From contig CAAGGJ010000053.1 of NCBI GenBank assembly GCA_900769345.1, forward strand, positions 10,534 through 74,533: a stretch of 64,000 nucleotides of DNA, written 5' to 3'. Shown here one piece after another: positions 18,024 through 27,324 of the stretch (position 1 is its first letter; each line of letters begins with the position of its first letter). Position numbers and translations under genes: made by a program. The notes under the pieces were generated by a model. It was not told where the DNA came from, ran no database searches, and was given only the letters and a program-made list of their open reading frames with translations. The DNA comes from Bacteroidales bacterium (GTDB taxonomy: Bacteria > Bacteroidota > Bacteroidia > Bacteroidales > Muribaculaceae).

Positions 18024-19469
18024 ATGAAAGCATATATAAAAAAAAGAATATTGGCATTGTGTTTGTCGGCCCTTGCTATGGCGGCAAGTGCTGTGACATT
18101 GCAGCAAGCCAAGGCGCTTTATCTGAAGGAGAAATACGAAGAGGCCTTAGTGGCATTCGAAGAACTATATAACAAGAGCGCTCGAAACAAAAAAGATGCA
18201 TCGATAAATCACTGGCTTGGTGTGTGTCTGTATAAGACCGGTAAAAAAGCCGAATCGGAGAAATATTTTGAATATGCCTCGTCGAAAAGTGTGGCAGAGT
18301 CGAAAATGTATCTAAGCAAATTGGCATACTCCAACCATGAATTCGATAAAGCATACGAATATATGGAAGAGTATGTGGATATGATGCGCGAGAATGATAA
18401 AGAGATTTCGGAAGAAGCATCGCGCCATCTCGATGCAGCCCGTTCGGCAAAATCGATGTATGAGCATGTGGAAAAAATAGCTATTATCGATAGTCTTGTA
18501 GTAGACAAACGCGATTTTTTCTTGGCTTATAAATTGTCGCCCGAAACCGGACGATTTGCAACGAGCGACATACTGCCATACGAAAAGCCCGACTCGTTGA
18601 CAGCAGTATTTGTGCCAGAGAATGGCGAACGGATGATGTGGGTGGGACTCGATAGCATAGGCGGAACACAGTTAATGGAGACAAACCGCTTGCTCGATAA
18701 CACTTGGGAAGCCTATCAAGCCATAAAAGGTGAGTTGAATCTTGCCGGCGATGTGGCATTTCCGTTTATGATGCCCGATGGCTCAACGCTTTATTATTCG
18801 TGCAACGGCGATGGAGCCTTGGGAGGTTACGATATATTTATGTCGCGCAAAAATAGCGAGGACGGCACATTTTTTCAACCACAGAATGTGGGTATGCCAT
18901 ATAATTCGCCATACGATGATTACCTATTGGTGATAGATGAAGTAACCGGAATAGGCTGGTGGGCAACCGACAGGAATAAGATACCCGGCAAACTCACTAT
19001 CTATATTTTTATTCCGAACGAAGTGCGCGAGAATTACAGCATCGACGATCCGAAGTTGTATTCCTATGCCAATGTAAATTCGATAAGAGATACATGGGCC
19101 GAAGGAGCCGATTATTCGGAATATTTTGAGCGCATCGAGGCAATAGGCAAGCAGGAAAATGAGAATAAGGCGGATTTTGAATTTGAAGTGGCAAAAGGTG
19201 TAATCTATACATCGCTCGATGATACGAAGAGCACCGAAGGCCGCAATTATCTTGAGCAATATCTCGAAGTTAAGCAAGCGCAAAGCGAGGCAATGGCGTT
19301 GTTGAAAGAATTGCGCAAAGAGTATGCCGAAGGAGGCGCCACCGAGCGGTCGACATTGAAATCGAAGATACTTCAACTCGAAAAGGCAGTGCTTAAATGC
19401 GGCCAAGAGTTGCAGCAACTTAGCAATAACGTGATAAAGATAGAACGAAAACGAAATAAAAACCATTAA
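18024..19469 (+). CDS. Exported TPR/PD40 beta-propeller-like protein of unknown function
   Basis: A signal peptide ([15 protein letters not shown]) is followed by tetratricopeptide-like helical repeats (about 18-150: [48 protein letters not shown]), a region with PD40/WD40-like blades ([27 protein letters not shown]), and a C-terminal coiled coil (about 420-480). No OmpA domain ends the protein, unlike many Bacteroidetes TPR-PD40-OmpA proteins. The ATG at 18024 fits the signal peptide best; ATG 18015 is also possible. It ends 11 bp before floA. It might act as a periplasmic scaffold, but no function is known. 481 aa. Confidence 0.7.
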   Translation: MKAYIKKRILALCLSALAMAASAVTLQQAKALYLKEKYEEALVAFEELYNKSARNKKDASINHWLGVCLYKTGKKAESEKYFEYASSKSVAESKMYLSKLAYSNHEFDKAYEYMEEYVDMMRENDKEISEEASRHLDAARSAKSMYEHVEKIAIIDSLVVDKRDFFLAYKLSPETGRFATSDILPYEKPDSLTAVFVPENGERMMWVGLDSIGGTQLMETNRLLDNTWEAYQAIKGELNLAGDVAFPFMMPDGSTLYYSCNGDGALGGYDIFMSRKNSEDGTFFQPQNVGMPYNSPYDDYLLVIDEVTGIGWWATDRNKIPGKLTIYIFIPNEVRENYSIDDPKLYSYANVNSIRDTWAEGADYSEYFERIEAIGKQENENKADFEFEVAKGVIYTSLDDTKSTEGRNYLEQYLEVKQAQSEAMALLKELRKEYAEGGATERSTLKSKILQLEKAVLKCGQELQQLSNNVIKIERKRNKNH

Positions 19470-19480
19470 AACTAAGCAAT

Positions 19481-20452
19481 ATGGAATTTACAATTATGAT
19501 GATTGGACTATTGGCAGTAGTGGCAGTATGCATATTTTTCTACTATGTGCCATTTTTCCTATGGATTTCGGCAAGAGTGTCGGGAGTAAGGATATCGTTG
19601 ATACAATTATTCTTGATGCGTATACGAAAAGTGCCTGCAAGAGTGATAGTGCAAGCAATGATAGAGGCACACAAGGCCGGATTGAGTGAAGTAAATCGCG
19701 ACGACCTCGAGGCACACTTCTTGGCAGGAGGTAATGTTGAGAAAGTGGTGCATGCATTGGTGTCGGCAGCGAAGGCAAATATCGACCTTGGATTTAAAAT
19801 GGCTACTGCGATAGATTTGGCAGGACGCGATGTGTTTCAAGCTGTTCAGATGTCGGTTAATCCCAAGGTTATCGACACTCCACCTGTTACAGCCGTAGCA
19901 AAGGATGGTATTCAGCTTATAGCAAAAGCTCGTGTAACCGTAAGGGCAAATATCCGCCAATTGGTGGGTGGAGCAGGCGAGGACACAGTGCTGGCACGTG
20001 TGGGTGAAGGTATTGTGTCATCGATTGGTTCGTCGGAAAGTCATAAGCAAGTGCTTGAAAATCCTGATAGCATATCGAAACTCGTGCTTAAGAAGGGTCT
20101 TGACTCAGGCACTGCATTTGAGATTTTGTCGATTGATATTGCCGATATCGATATAGGTAAAAACATAGGCGCAACATTGCAAATCGACCAAGCACAAGCC
20201 GACAAGAATATTGCGCAAGCCAAAGCTGAGGAACGCAGAGCAATGGCAATAGCACTTGAGCAAGAAATGAAGGCTAAAGCACAAGAGGCGAGAGCAAAGG
20301 TGATAGAGGCTGAAGCACAAGTGCCACAATCTATAGCCGAGGCATTCCGAGCCGGAAACTTGGGCATTATGGATTATTACCGAATCAAAAATATCGAGTC
20401 GGACACCAATATGAGAGAATCGATAGCCGGTGGTTCGCCAAGCGGGAAGTAA
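19481..20452 (+). CDS. floA: Flotillin-like protein FloA
   Basis: A membrane-associated scaffold of bacterial functional membrane microdomains (UPF0365 family). One N-terminal hydrophobic segment (about 6-28) is followed by the SPFH-like domain ([47 protein letters not shown]) and an alanine/glutamate/glutamine-rich C-terminal coiled coil ([38 protein letters not shown]). Length, 323 aa, is typical. The ATG at 19481 follows the TPR/PD40 gene by 11 bp, which suggests cotranscription, and a strong terminator follows. Confidence 0.93.
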   Translation: MEFTIMMIGLLAVVAVCIFFYYVPFFLWISARVSGVRISLIQLFLMRIRKVPARVIVQAMIEAHKAGLSEVNRDDLEAHFLAGGNVEKVVHALVSAAKANIDLGFKMATAIDLAGRDVFQAVQMSVNPKVIDTPPVTAVAKDGIQLIAKARVTVRANIRQLVGGAGEDTVLARVGEGIVSSIGSSESHKQVLENPDSISKLVLKKGLDSGTAFEILSIDIADIDIGKNIGATLQIDQAQADKNIAQAKAEERRAMAIALEQEMKAKAQEARAKVIEAEAQVPQSIAEAFRAGNLGIMDYYRIKNIESDTNMRESIAGGSPSGK

Positions 20453-20513
20453 TGATTCACTCCTATGAAAGTTAAGTTAACTTGACTCGACTATAAAGAG
20501 AGAATTGATATAT

Positions 20514-20553
20514 AGTTGGTATGCACGGCAGCAGCTATGCATACCAACTTTTT
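20514..20553 (+). terminator. Terminator after floA
   Basis: Perfect 12-bp stem AGTTGGTATGCA (20514-20525) with TGCATACCAACT (20538-20549), 12-nt loop, then TTTT. Confidence 0.88.
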
Positions 20554-20579
20554 GAAATCATCATCAGTAACGAGAAAGC

Positions 20580-21770
20580 ATGATAGAATTCGTACAGGAT
20601 TACATCAATCAATTGGCATCGAGATTCGACATTTCGGCCGACTTTGTGCATCACTATATATATGTATTGCTCATTTTGCTTGTGGCTTTGGCGTTAGGTG
20701 TAGTGGTAAAATATGCTGTGGGACCGCTATTTCTGCGCATAGCACGCCGCACATCGTTACGAATAGATGATTATCTCTTCACCGACAGCATTATTTCGGT
20801 GCTATCGCGATTGCTGCCGATGATGTTTGTTTCGCTGGTTATGCCGTTGCTATATTACGGAAAAGAAAGCGCTACACTGATATATGTTGTGTTCTATCGT
20901 GCGGTTAACGCGTATATAGTGGTGCTTGTGGCGAAACTCATAACGCATGTGCTTAACAACTATCTTGCTTACTCTAAAACAGAGCGTGGCGACCGTAATA
21001 ATCACTATTTGGATATGGTGATGCAGTTTTGCAAGGTGGTGATTTACTTCTTTGCATTCATAATAATGCTATCGGTGATACTCGACAAGAATCCTACCAC
21101 AATGCTTGCCGGATTAGGAGCAATGGCAACAATAATATTGCTCGTTTTCCAAGATAGTATTTTGGGCTTTGTGGCTGGAGTTCAACTCAATATCAATAAG
21201 ATGCTCATAGTGGGCGATTGGGTGGAAGTGCGTGATAGCAACATCAACGGATATGTGGTGAAAGTAAACCTAACTACTATAAAAATCAGGAATTTCGACA
21301 ATTCGATATCTACTATCCCACCGTATAAGTTGATTCAAAATTCGTTTCGCAATTGGGAGGGAATAAAGGTGTACGGCGGGCGGCAAGCTCGAATGAAACT
21401 GATGATAGATGTAGACTCGGTAAGGTTTGCCGACGAAGAAATGCTTAGTCGACTACGATCGTGCAATCTGATAACCGAAACAGATGCTTCTACGCCATAT
21501 CAGCGCATATCAAATGTTACCCTTTACCGACGGTTTATTGAGCGTTTTCTGAATGACTGCGAGGTGGTGGATAAAGAAAAATGGTTGATGGTGCGCCAAA
21601 CACCTACTGAGGGTATGGGTATGCCCATCGAGATGTATTTCTACATTAAGGAATGGGATTTTGTGCGATTTGAAGAACTATCGGCAGAGATTTACGAGTA
21701 TTGCCTTGCCTCGGCAACTGATTTCGACTTGAAAATTTATCAAAGCATAACCAAAAGTGATTTGAAATAA
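20580..21770 (+). CDS. Mechanosensitive ion channel, MscS family (YbdG-like)
   Basis: An inner-membrane channel that opens on hypo-osmotic shock. About five transmembrane segments are visible (around 25-53, 72-95, 100-128, 147-170 and the pore helix 176-205). The pore-lining segment reads LAGLGAMATIILLVFQDSILGFVAGVQLN, and the beta-domain starts with DWVEV. The arrangement and the long tail match the miniconductance YbdG subgroup better than the three-helix MscS of E. coli. ATG at 20580. The PHP phosphatase gene begins 13 bp after the stop codon. 396 aa. Confidence 0.88.
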   Translation: MIEFVQDYINQLASRFDISADFVHHYIYVLLILLVALALGVVVKYAVGPLFLRIARRTSLRIDDYLFTDSIISVLSRLLPMMFVSLVMPLLYYGKESATLIYVVFYRAVNAYIVVLVAKLITHVLNNYLAYSKTERGDRNNHYLDMVMQFCKVVIYFFAFIIMLSVILDKNPTTMLAGLGAMATIILLVFQDSILGFVAGVQLNINKMLIVGDWVEVRDSNINGYVVKVNLTTIKIRNFDNSISTIPPYKLIQNSFRNWEGIKVYGGRQARMKLMIDVDSVRFADEEMLSRLRSCNLITETDASTPYQRISNVTLYRRFIERFLNDCEVVDKEKWLMVRQTPTEGMGMPIEMYFYIKEWDFVRFEELSAEIYEYCLASATDFDLKIYQSITKSDLK

Positions 21771-21783
21771 CCTACATAGTTAT

Positions 21784-22605
21784 ATGATTGACATAAAGCA
21801 GATAATAAGCAAAAGCGAAAAATATAATTTTCACTCGCACACGCAGTTTTGCGATGGTAGAGATGTGATGGAAAACATATTGCTTTCGGCAATTGAACAC
21901 GGATTTACCGATTGGGGCTTTTCTCCTCATTCGCCTGTGCCACTTGAGTCGCCGTGCAATATGAGCGACGCCGATTTGAAGCCATATTTTAGCGAGATTG
22001 ACCGTTTGCGTGATAAATATGGCGACCGCATCAATATATATCGCTCGATAGAGATAGATTATCTTGGTGATTGGGGGCCGAGCAATACATATTTCCAATA
22101 TATGGATTTAGATTATCGCATTGGGTCGGTGCACTTCATTCCATCGTTTGCCGGAGATGGATATGTAGATATCGATGGCAGCTTAGAAAACTTCAAGCCT
22201 AAGATGGCAGAACATTTCTATAACGATATTGAAGGCGTGGTGCTATCGTTCTACACACAGACCCTGGACATGATAGAAAAAGGCGGCTTCGACATCATAG
22301 GCCATTTTGATAAGATAGGATATAATGCAAGTATGTATAGACCGGGCATAGATAAGCAAGATTGGTATAAATCGCTTGTTCGCGAGACATTCGAAGCAAT
22401 TATGGATCACGGCTATTGGATAGAAATCAACACTAAAGCCTACCACAAATCAGGAATATTTTTTCCGCATCAGCAGTTCTGGCATTTGCTTAAGAAATAT
22501 GATGCGCCGGTAGTGTTTAATAGCGATGCACATTTCCCGGAGTTGGTAAATGCGGGAAGAGTAGAGGCCATGACTATGTTTAAAGAACTTAAAAACATTG
22601 TCTGA
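21784..22605 (+). CDS. Histidinol-phosphatase, PHP family
   Basis: A metal-dependent phosphoesterase of the PHP family, most like HisK-type histidinol-phosphatases that make histidinol in histidine biosynthesis. Metal-binding motifs: HSHTQFCDG (His17, His19), SPHSP (about residue 54), EIDYLGD (about 95), GSVHFI, GHFDKIG and the terminal NSDAHFPE. 273 aa, typical. It follows the MscS gene closely, away from other his genes, so the substrate assignment rests on family resemblance only. A promoter for the next gene begins inside its last codons. Confidence 0.8.
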   Translation: MIDIKQIISKSEKYNFHSHTQFCDGRDVMENILLSAIEHGFTDWGFSPHSPVPLESPCNMSDADLKPYFSEIDRLRDKYGDRINIYRSIEIDYLGDWGPSNTYFQYMDLDYRIGSVHFIPSFAGDGYVDIDGSLENFKPKMAEHFYNDIEGVVLSFYTQTLDMIEKGGFDIIGHFDKIGYNASMYRPGIDKQDWYKSLVRETFEAIMDHGYWIEINTKAYHKSGIFFPHQQFWHLLKKYDAPVVFNSDAHFPELVNAGRVEAMTMFKELKNIV

Positions 22606-22628
22606 ACCGAGAGAATGGAGTAATTTTG
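22598..22628 (+). promoter_or_regulatory. Promoter of metA
   Basis: TTG at 22598-22600, 20 nt, TAATTTTG at 22621-22628, 40 bp before the metA ATG. The leader is too short for a SAM riboswitch. Confidence 0.75.
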
Positions 22629-22668
22629 TGAAATAAAACAGAAAATAATAGAGAAAGGATAATATAAA

Positions 22669-23586
22669 ATGCCAGTAACAGTACCAGTATCACTACCTGC
22701 GGTAGAAGAGTTGCGCAGAGAGAATATCTTTGTAATAGATCAGAATAGAGCTTCGTCGCAGGATATTCGTCCGCTGAAGATAGCCATTCTCAACTTGATG
22801 CCGCTAAAGATTATGACCGAAACAGATTTGCTACGCTTGCTGTCGAACACTCCACTCCAGGTAGAACTCGATTTGGTCGATACCGATACATATGTTTGCA
22901 AAAATACGCCTCGTGAGCACATCGAGACATTTTATAAAAAATTCGATGAGATAAAGCATAATAATTATGATGGCTTCATTGTAACCGGGGCGCCTGTAGA
23001 AAAGCTCGATTTCAATGAGGTGGATTATTGGGAAGAATTGATAGAGATTTTCGACTGGTCGAAAACCCATGTAACATCTACATTATATATCTGTTGGGCG
23101 GCATTTGCAGGATTGTATCACAATTATGGTATACCCAAGCATGTGATAGGAAGCAAGATTTCGGGTGTGTTTAAACATCACGTGCTCGATAAGCAAAATC
23201 CTATATTCAGGGGATTCGACGACGAGTTTTATGTGCCCCATAGTCGCTTCAGCGAGGTGCGCAAAGACGACATAGCCAAACGTCCGGAATTGTCGATAAT
23301 AGCCGAAAGCGAAGAGAGTGGCATATATATGGTAATGGCACGTAATGGCAGAGAATTTTACATAACAGGACATTCGGAATATTCGCCGTATACTCTCGAT
23401 TTTGAGTATCGACGCGATATGGCAAAGGGTGTCAATCCCAAGGTGCCGGTTAACTACTATGAGAACGACGATCCGTCGATGCCACCTATTGTTCGTTGGC
23501 GAGCACATGCCAACTTGTTGTTCTCCAATTGGCTTAACTATTTTGTGTACCAAGCTACACCATACGACATCAAGAGCATAAAATAA
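22669..23586 (+). CDS. metAA: Homoserine O-acetyltransferase of the MetA family
   Basis: Activates homoserine for methionine synthesis. Catalytic residues are in place: Cys142 (ICWAAFAG), His235 and Glu237 (GHSEYS). Residue 111, the known acyl-CoA selector in this family, is Glu (TGAPVEKL) as in acetyl-CoA-specific enzymes, and not Gly as in succinyl-CoA-specific ones; I therefore call it an acetyltransferase despite its MetA (homoserine succinyltransferase) fold. 305 aa, normal length. Its stop codon overlaps the next start by one base (TAATG), so it is coupled to the U32 gene. It has its own promoter. Confidence 0.9.
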   Translation: MPVTVPVSLPAVEELRRENIFVIDQNRASSQDIRPLKIAILNLMPLKIMTETDLLRLLSNTPLQVELDLVDTDTYVCKNTPREHIETFYKKFDEIKHNNYDGFIVTGAPVEKLDFNEVDYWEELIEIFDWSKTHVTSTLYICWAAFAGLYHNYGIPKHVIGSKISGVFKHHVLDKQNPIFRGFDDEFYVPHSRFSEVRKDDIAKRPELSIIAESEESGIYMVMARNGREFYITGHSEYSPYTLDFEYRRDMAKGVNPKVPVNYYENDDPSMPPIVRWRAHANLLFSNWLNYFVYQATPYDIKSIK

Positions 23587-25427
23587 TGTCAAAAACAAGG
23601 GCAAAAAGAGAAATCGAACTCCTTGCACCGGCCAAGGACTACGCTACAGCAATCGATGCCATCAATTACGGCGCCGATGCTGTGTATATGGGTGCCAGAA
23701 AGTTTGGTGCCAGAGCATTGGCGGGCAACGAAATTGACGACTTGGCTCGCGTGGCAGATTATGCTCATAAGTTTAACGCAAGATTGTATGCTACGGTCAA
23801 TACCATAGTCTACGATGATGAACTGCGCGATTTAGAACGATTGATAACCGACCTCTACAATGCCGGGGCTGATGCACTGATAGTGCAGGATATGTCGATT
23901 CTACGACTCGATATACCACCAATAGCGCTTCACTCAAGCACACAGTGCGACTTGCGCACACCTGAGAAGGCTCGGTTTTTGAGTTCGCTCGGCTTTTCGC
24001 AGTTGGTGATGGCTCGAGAACTGTCACTCGAAGAGATTAATGCTATTCATAATGCTACCGATGCCAAACTTGAGGCATTTATTTATGGAGCATTGTGCGT
24101 TAGTTATAGCGGTCGCTGCCAACTTAGTTATGCCACCAAAGGACGAAGTGCCAATAGGGGAGAGTGCTCGCAACTTTGCCGTATGCCTTACGACCTTGTG
24201 GACAACCATGGAAACGAATTGGTGAAGAATCGCCATCTATTATCACTTCGCGACTTGAATCAGAGTGGACATCTAAAGGATTTGATGGACGCAGGTGTTT
24301 CATCATTCAAGATTGAAGGCCGACTGAAGGACTCGAATTATGTTCGCAATGCCGTGGCATATTTCCGTAAAGAAATCGACTCGATAATCGAAGCAAATCC
24401 CGAGCAATACGCTCGTTCGAGTTGTGGCACATCGGTGTGTGACTTTGTTCCGGCGCTTGAGAAGTGTTTCAACAGGTCGTATACCCATTATTTTCTCAAC
24501 GAGAGACATCATCCCAACGGATTTAAGATGGCTTCGCTGATTACTCCGAAATCGTTAGGCGAAAAGATAGGCTGTGTGAATCAATGCCGAGGTAATAAAC
24601 TTACTATTGACACAAGGCAGAGCCTTAACAACGGCGATGGCTTGAGTTACTTCACAGGTGCTGAATTTTCGGGATTCCGTGTAAATAAGGTGGAAAAAGG
24701 TGTGGTGTATGCCAATACGCCACTCCAGTTGGCACCTGGGACCGTGATTTATCGCACCTACGACAAGGCGCATGACGACAGCGTGGCAAAGTCGAAGACC
24801 GAACGAAAGATAATGCTTAATGCCGTATTGCGCTCGGCAGGCAATATGTTGATACTCGACTTGAGTGATGAGCGCGGCAATTATATCAGCAAAGCCATAG
24901 ACACTGGTGCGCTCGAGTTGTCAAAATCCGACCAACGAGCTCGCCAAAAAGAGTCGTTGGCTAAGTTGGGCAATACTATTTACGCTTTGGCTGAATGTGA
25001 CATACTTACCGATGCATTTGTGCCGGCATCTCTGCTAACGCAATTACGACGCGAAGCTGTGGAACTGCTTGAAAAGGCACAAAACATAAGTTATCGTCGA
25101 GAAATGCGCAAAGCTGAGGATAAGACATCGCAATGTTTCACGCAAGAACTTGTGTCGGCCGATAATGTGGCTAATCATATAGCCGAGCAGTTGTATGCCG
25201 ACCATGGCGCTACGGTAAAGGAATATGCCATAGAGGTGGCAAAAGCGAAACCCGATCAACCGCTTATGCATACTCGTTACTGTATACGCCGCGAATTGGG
25301 CGCATGTAAAAAATCGAGCAACGCAAAATCGCTGCCCGACAAAATATTTCTTCGCACAGGCAAAACTCTGCTTGCCGTTAATTGTGATTGCTTAAAATGT
25401 GAGATGACTATTACATTAGTCAAGTAG
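23586..25427 (+). CDS. U32 family protein, RlhA-like (23S rRNA hydroxylation)
   Basis: A U32-family protein whose best-known large members (RlhA) take part in hydroxylation of a 23S rRNA cytidine, with smaller ones (TrhP) acting on tRNA. The N-terminal TIM-barrel-like part starts ELLAPAKDYATAIDAINYGADAVYMG. The conserved cysteine cluster lies in SYSGRCQLSYATKGRSANRGECSQLCRMPY (about 180-210). A second half (about 330-600) follows with further cysteines near the end (CDCLKCEM). At 613 aa it is close to RlhA. It is coupled to metA through a TAATG overlap, though no functional link is evident. Older annotations call this family a collagenase-like peptidase, which I think is unlikely. Confidence 0.8.
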   Translation: MSKTRAKREIELLAPAKDYATAIDAINYGADAVYMGARKFGARALAGNEIDDLARVADYAHKFNARLYATVNTIVYDDELRDLERLITDLYNAGADALIVQDMSILRLDIPPIALHSSTQCDLRTPEKARFLSSLGFSQLVMARELSLEEINAIHNATDAKLEAFIYGALCVSYSGRCQLSYATKGRSANRGECSQLCRMPYDLVDNHGNELVKNRHLLSLRDLNQSGHLKDLMDAGVSSFKIEGRLKDSNYVRNAVAYFRKEIDSIIEANPEQYARSSCGTSVCDFVPALEKCFNRSYTHYFLNERHHPNGFKMASLITPKSLGEKIGCVNQCRGNKLTIDTRQSLNNGDGLSYFTGAEFSGFRVNKVEKGVVYANTPLQLAPGTVIYRTYDKAHDDSVAKSKTERKIMLNAVLRSAGNMLILDLSDERGNYISKAIDTGALELSKSDQRARQKESLAKLGNTIYALAECDILTDAFVPASLLTQLRREAVELLEKAQNISYRREMRKAEDKTSQCFTQELVSADNVANHIAEQLYADHGATVKEYAIEVAKAKPDQPLMHTRYCIRRELGACKKSSNAKSLPDKIFLRTGKTLLAVNCDCLKCEMTITLVK

Positions 25428-25448
25428 AAAAAGAGCTTACTTGGCTGT

Positions 25449-26246
25449 CTATTCTATTGTAAATCGGTCGGCATCTTTCGAAACAGGGAATGTCAATCTG
25501 AAATGATTGAGCTTATCGATGCTGAGCGAAGCCATTGCTGTGGGATTTTGCATCGAAGTTTCGGCGATAATATTGCCTTTATAATCGATAACAATCGATG
25601 ATCCGTGAGCATAGTCAAGACCATCGCCATTGATGCCACAGCGGTTCACACCACACACGTAGCAGCAGTTTTCTATGGCTCGAGCCACAAGCAGACTCTT
25701 CCACGCATTGTATCGAGCTTTTGGCCAGTTGGCAACCACTACAAGGAGGTCGTAATCGTTGTTGACATTGCGGCAAAATACAGGGAATCGCAGGTCGTAG
25801 CAGATGATAGGCTTGATGTTCCATCCACGGAAGCGAATTATCGGTGATGGTTTGCTGCTGGTAGCAAAAATCTCACGTTCGCCACCCATAGTAAAGAGGT
25901 GCTTTTTGTCGTAGAACGTGCCGTCGCCGTTAGGTTCGATAAAGAAAGCCCTATTGAAAACACGTCCGGCAGTGCTTGCCAAAAAACTGCCGCAAATGGC
26001 ACAATTATTATCGTGAGCCATATCAGCAATACGGCGCATAGAGGCACCTGTGTTGCGTTCGGCGAGCGAGCGAGCGCGGTCAGCGTCGTTGACAAATCCC
26101 GTAGTGACAAGTTCGGGTAATATAGCCAAGTCGCACAATTCAGGCAACTGAGCTATGCGAGTTTCGATGGACTTCAAATTGCTATCGACATCGAAGTCGA
26201 TAATTTCAGTCTCAACCAAACCGATGTTTAATGTGCTGAAAGCCAT
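25449..26246 (-). CDS. Nitrilase-superfamily amidohydrolase, omega-amidase-like
   Basis: A carbon-nitrogen hydrolase of the nitrilase superfamily, closest to YafV/omega-amidases that hydrolyse alpha-ketoglutaramate-type amides. The Glu-Lys-Cys triad is visible: Glu45 (LPELVTTGF), Lys114 (YDKKHLF) and Cys149 (IICYDLRFPVF). 265 aa, normal. It is the last gene of a reverse-strand operon (hypothetical, acyltransferase, this gene), with 14 bp to the upstream gene, and faces the U32 gene across only 21 bp with no clear terminator between them. Confidence 0.87.
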   Translation of the reverse strand: MAFSTLNIGLVETEIIDFDVDSNLKSIETRIAQLPELCDLAILPELVTTGFVNDADRARSLAERNTGASMRRIADMAHDNNCAICGSFLASTAGRVFNRAFFIEPNGDGTFYDKKHLFTMGGEREIFATSSKPSPIIRFRGWNIKPIICYDLRFPVFCRNVNNDYDLLVVVANWPKARYNAWKSLLVARAIENCCYVCGVNRCGINGDGLDYAHGSSIVIDYKGNIIAETSMQNPTAMASLSIDKLNHFRLTFPVSKDADRFTIE

Positions 26247-26260
26247 TATGAGATGAAGAG

Positions 26261-26818
26261 TTAAAGACCGGTACCAAACTTATCGGGGTACTTGGCCGGG
26301 ATGTCTTTGTAGTAAGTTTTAACAGCTTTGAGGTCATCTTCGATATTTCCGGTGTAAGCAAATTCTTTATCAAGAGCCACCACCTTATTTTTAAAATCGA
26401 GATAAGCCAAATAAATGGGCAAGTTGGCGCCATATGCAATGTGTAAGAACCCCTTTCTCCAATGTTCGTTGTAACTGCGGGTACCTTCGGGGGTTACGGC
26501 AATCACGAATCTATCGCTACGCTTGGCAGCTTCGATGATTGAAGTAGTGAGATGTCCGCCTTTTTTTCGTGGCACTGCAATGCCACCCATGGCACGAAAG
26601 ATATTGCCCAACGGCCAGAAAAACCAAGTTTCTTTCATTAAGAACCCCGATTGTATTCCAACCGATTTTATTGCCAATTGGCACAAAATGAAATCCCAAT
26701 TGCTGGTGTGGGGTGCGATACTGATAACACATTTATCAGGAAGTGGAATGTTGACATTGATTACAACATCCCACTTCGCTAATTTCAATATCGTTTTTGC
26801 TAATTTCTTAATCAACAT
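26261..26818 (-). CDS. PlsC-like 1-acyl-glycerol-phosphate acyltransferase family protein
   Basis: A small acyltransferase of the PlsC family. The catalytic HX4D motif is HTSNWD (His37-Asp42), and the substrate-phosphate motif is TPEGTRS (about 109-115). At 185 aa it is shorter than lysophosphatidate acyltransferases (about 240 aa) and resembles the short Bacteroidetes paralogues whose acyl acceptor is unknown. Its start overlaps the stop codon of the upstream hypothetical gene by one base (TAATG). Confidence 0.85.
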   Translation of the reverse strand: MLIKKLAKTILKLAKWDVVINVNIPLPDKCVISIAPHTSNWDFILCQLAIKSVGIQSGFLMKETWFFWPLGNIFRAMGGIAVPRKKGGHLTTSIIEAAKRSDRFVIAVTPEGTRSYNEHWRKGFLHIAYGANLPIYLAYLDFKNKVVALDKEFAYTGNIEDDLKAVKTYYKDIPAKYPDKFGTGL

Positions 26819-27180
26819 TATTGAATGGCTTGCTTATTTGCTTCGCGCTGTGCTGCAGGAAGCAATGCATTCATTTCTCTTACAATAGCATCTACGCCTT
26901 CGTTAACAAATTCGGCGATAGCCTTTTCTACAGCCTTGAAATAAGCGCGACGACCTTTGCGGTATACTGCCTTATTGTTCTTGAAATCTTTTTCTTGCTT
27001 GTCGTAATTTACCGAAATCTTCTTGATGGCAGCATCTTGAAGAAGGGCAACCTTCACAATCACTTCGTCCATCTTTTCGACGTCGATACCTTCGAATGCT
27101 TGTTGTGCAAAGATGCATTCGCCTACAATGTCAGAGCATATATATGCAATGTTCTTTTTTAAGTTTCTTTTGTTTGCCAT
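26818..27180 (-). CDS. Hypothetical protein, helical and charged
   Basis: Not recognised. 120 aa, predicted to be almost all helical, with basic and acidic stretches (KKISVNYDKQEKDFKNNKAVYRKGRRAYFKAVEKAIAEFVNEGVDAIV) and no signal peptide or membrane segment. It is the first gene of the reverse operon and is coupled to the PlsC-like gene by a one-base overlap, which supports it being a real protein. A cytoplasmic protein with a small accessory role is all that can be guessed. Confidence 0.7.
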   Translation of the reverse strand: MANKRNLKKNIAYICSDIVGECIFAQQAFEGIDVEKMDEVIVKVALLQDAAIKKISVNYDKQEKDFKNNKAVYRKGRRAYFKAVEKAIAEFVNEGVDAIVREMNALLPAAQREANKQAIQ

Positions 27181-27324
27181 AATGTATATAATATGTTTGT
27201 TGTTTATTTATAGTGCTAAATTAGTAATTTTTGGTGAATTATGGAAATATTCCTCTTTAAGAATTGGCTTTGTGGTTTATTTTGCAGGATTTCGATGTTG
27301 TAACGAAATATGAATGTGTCAATA

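Noticed and set aside
22606..22668. SAM riboswitch before metA
   Set aside because: The space between promoter and start codon is about 40 nt, too short for a SAM riboswitch.
23586..25427. Collagenase annotation for the U32 protein
   Set aside because: The size and the cysteine cluster match RlhA-type RNA hydroxylation proteins; no classical protease motif or signal peptide is present.
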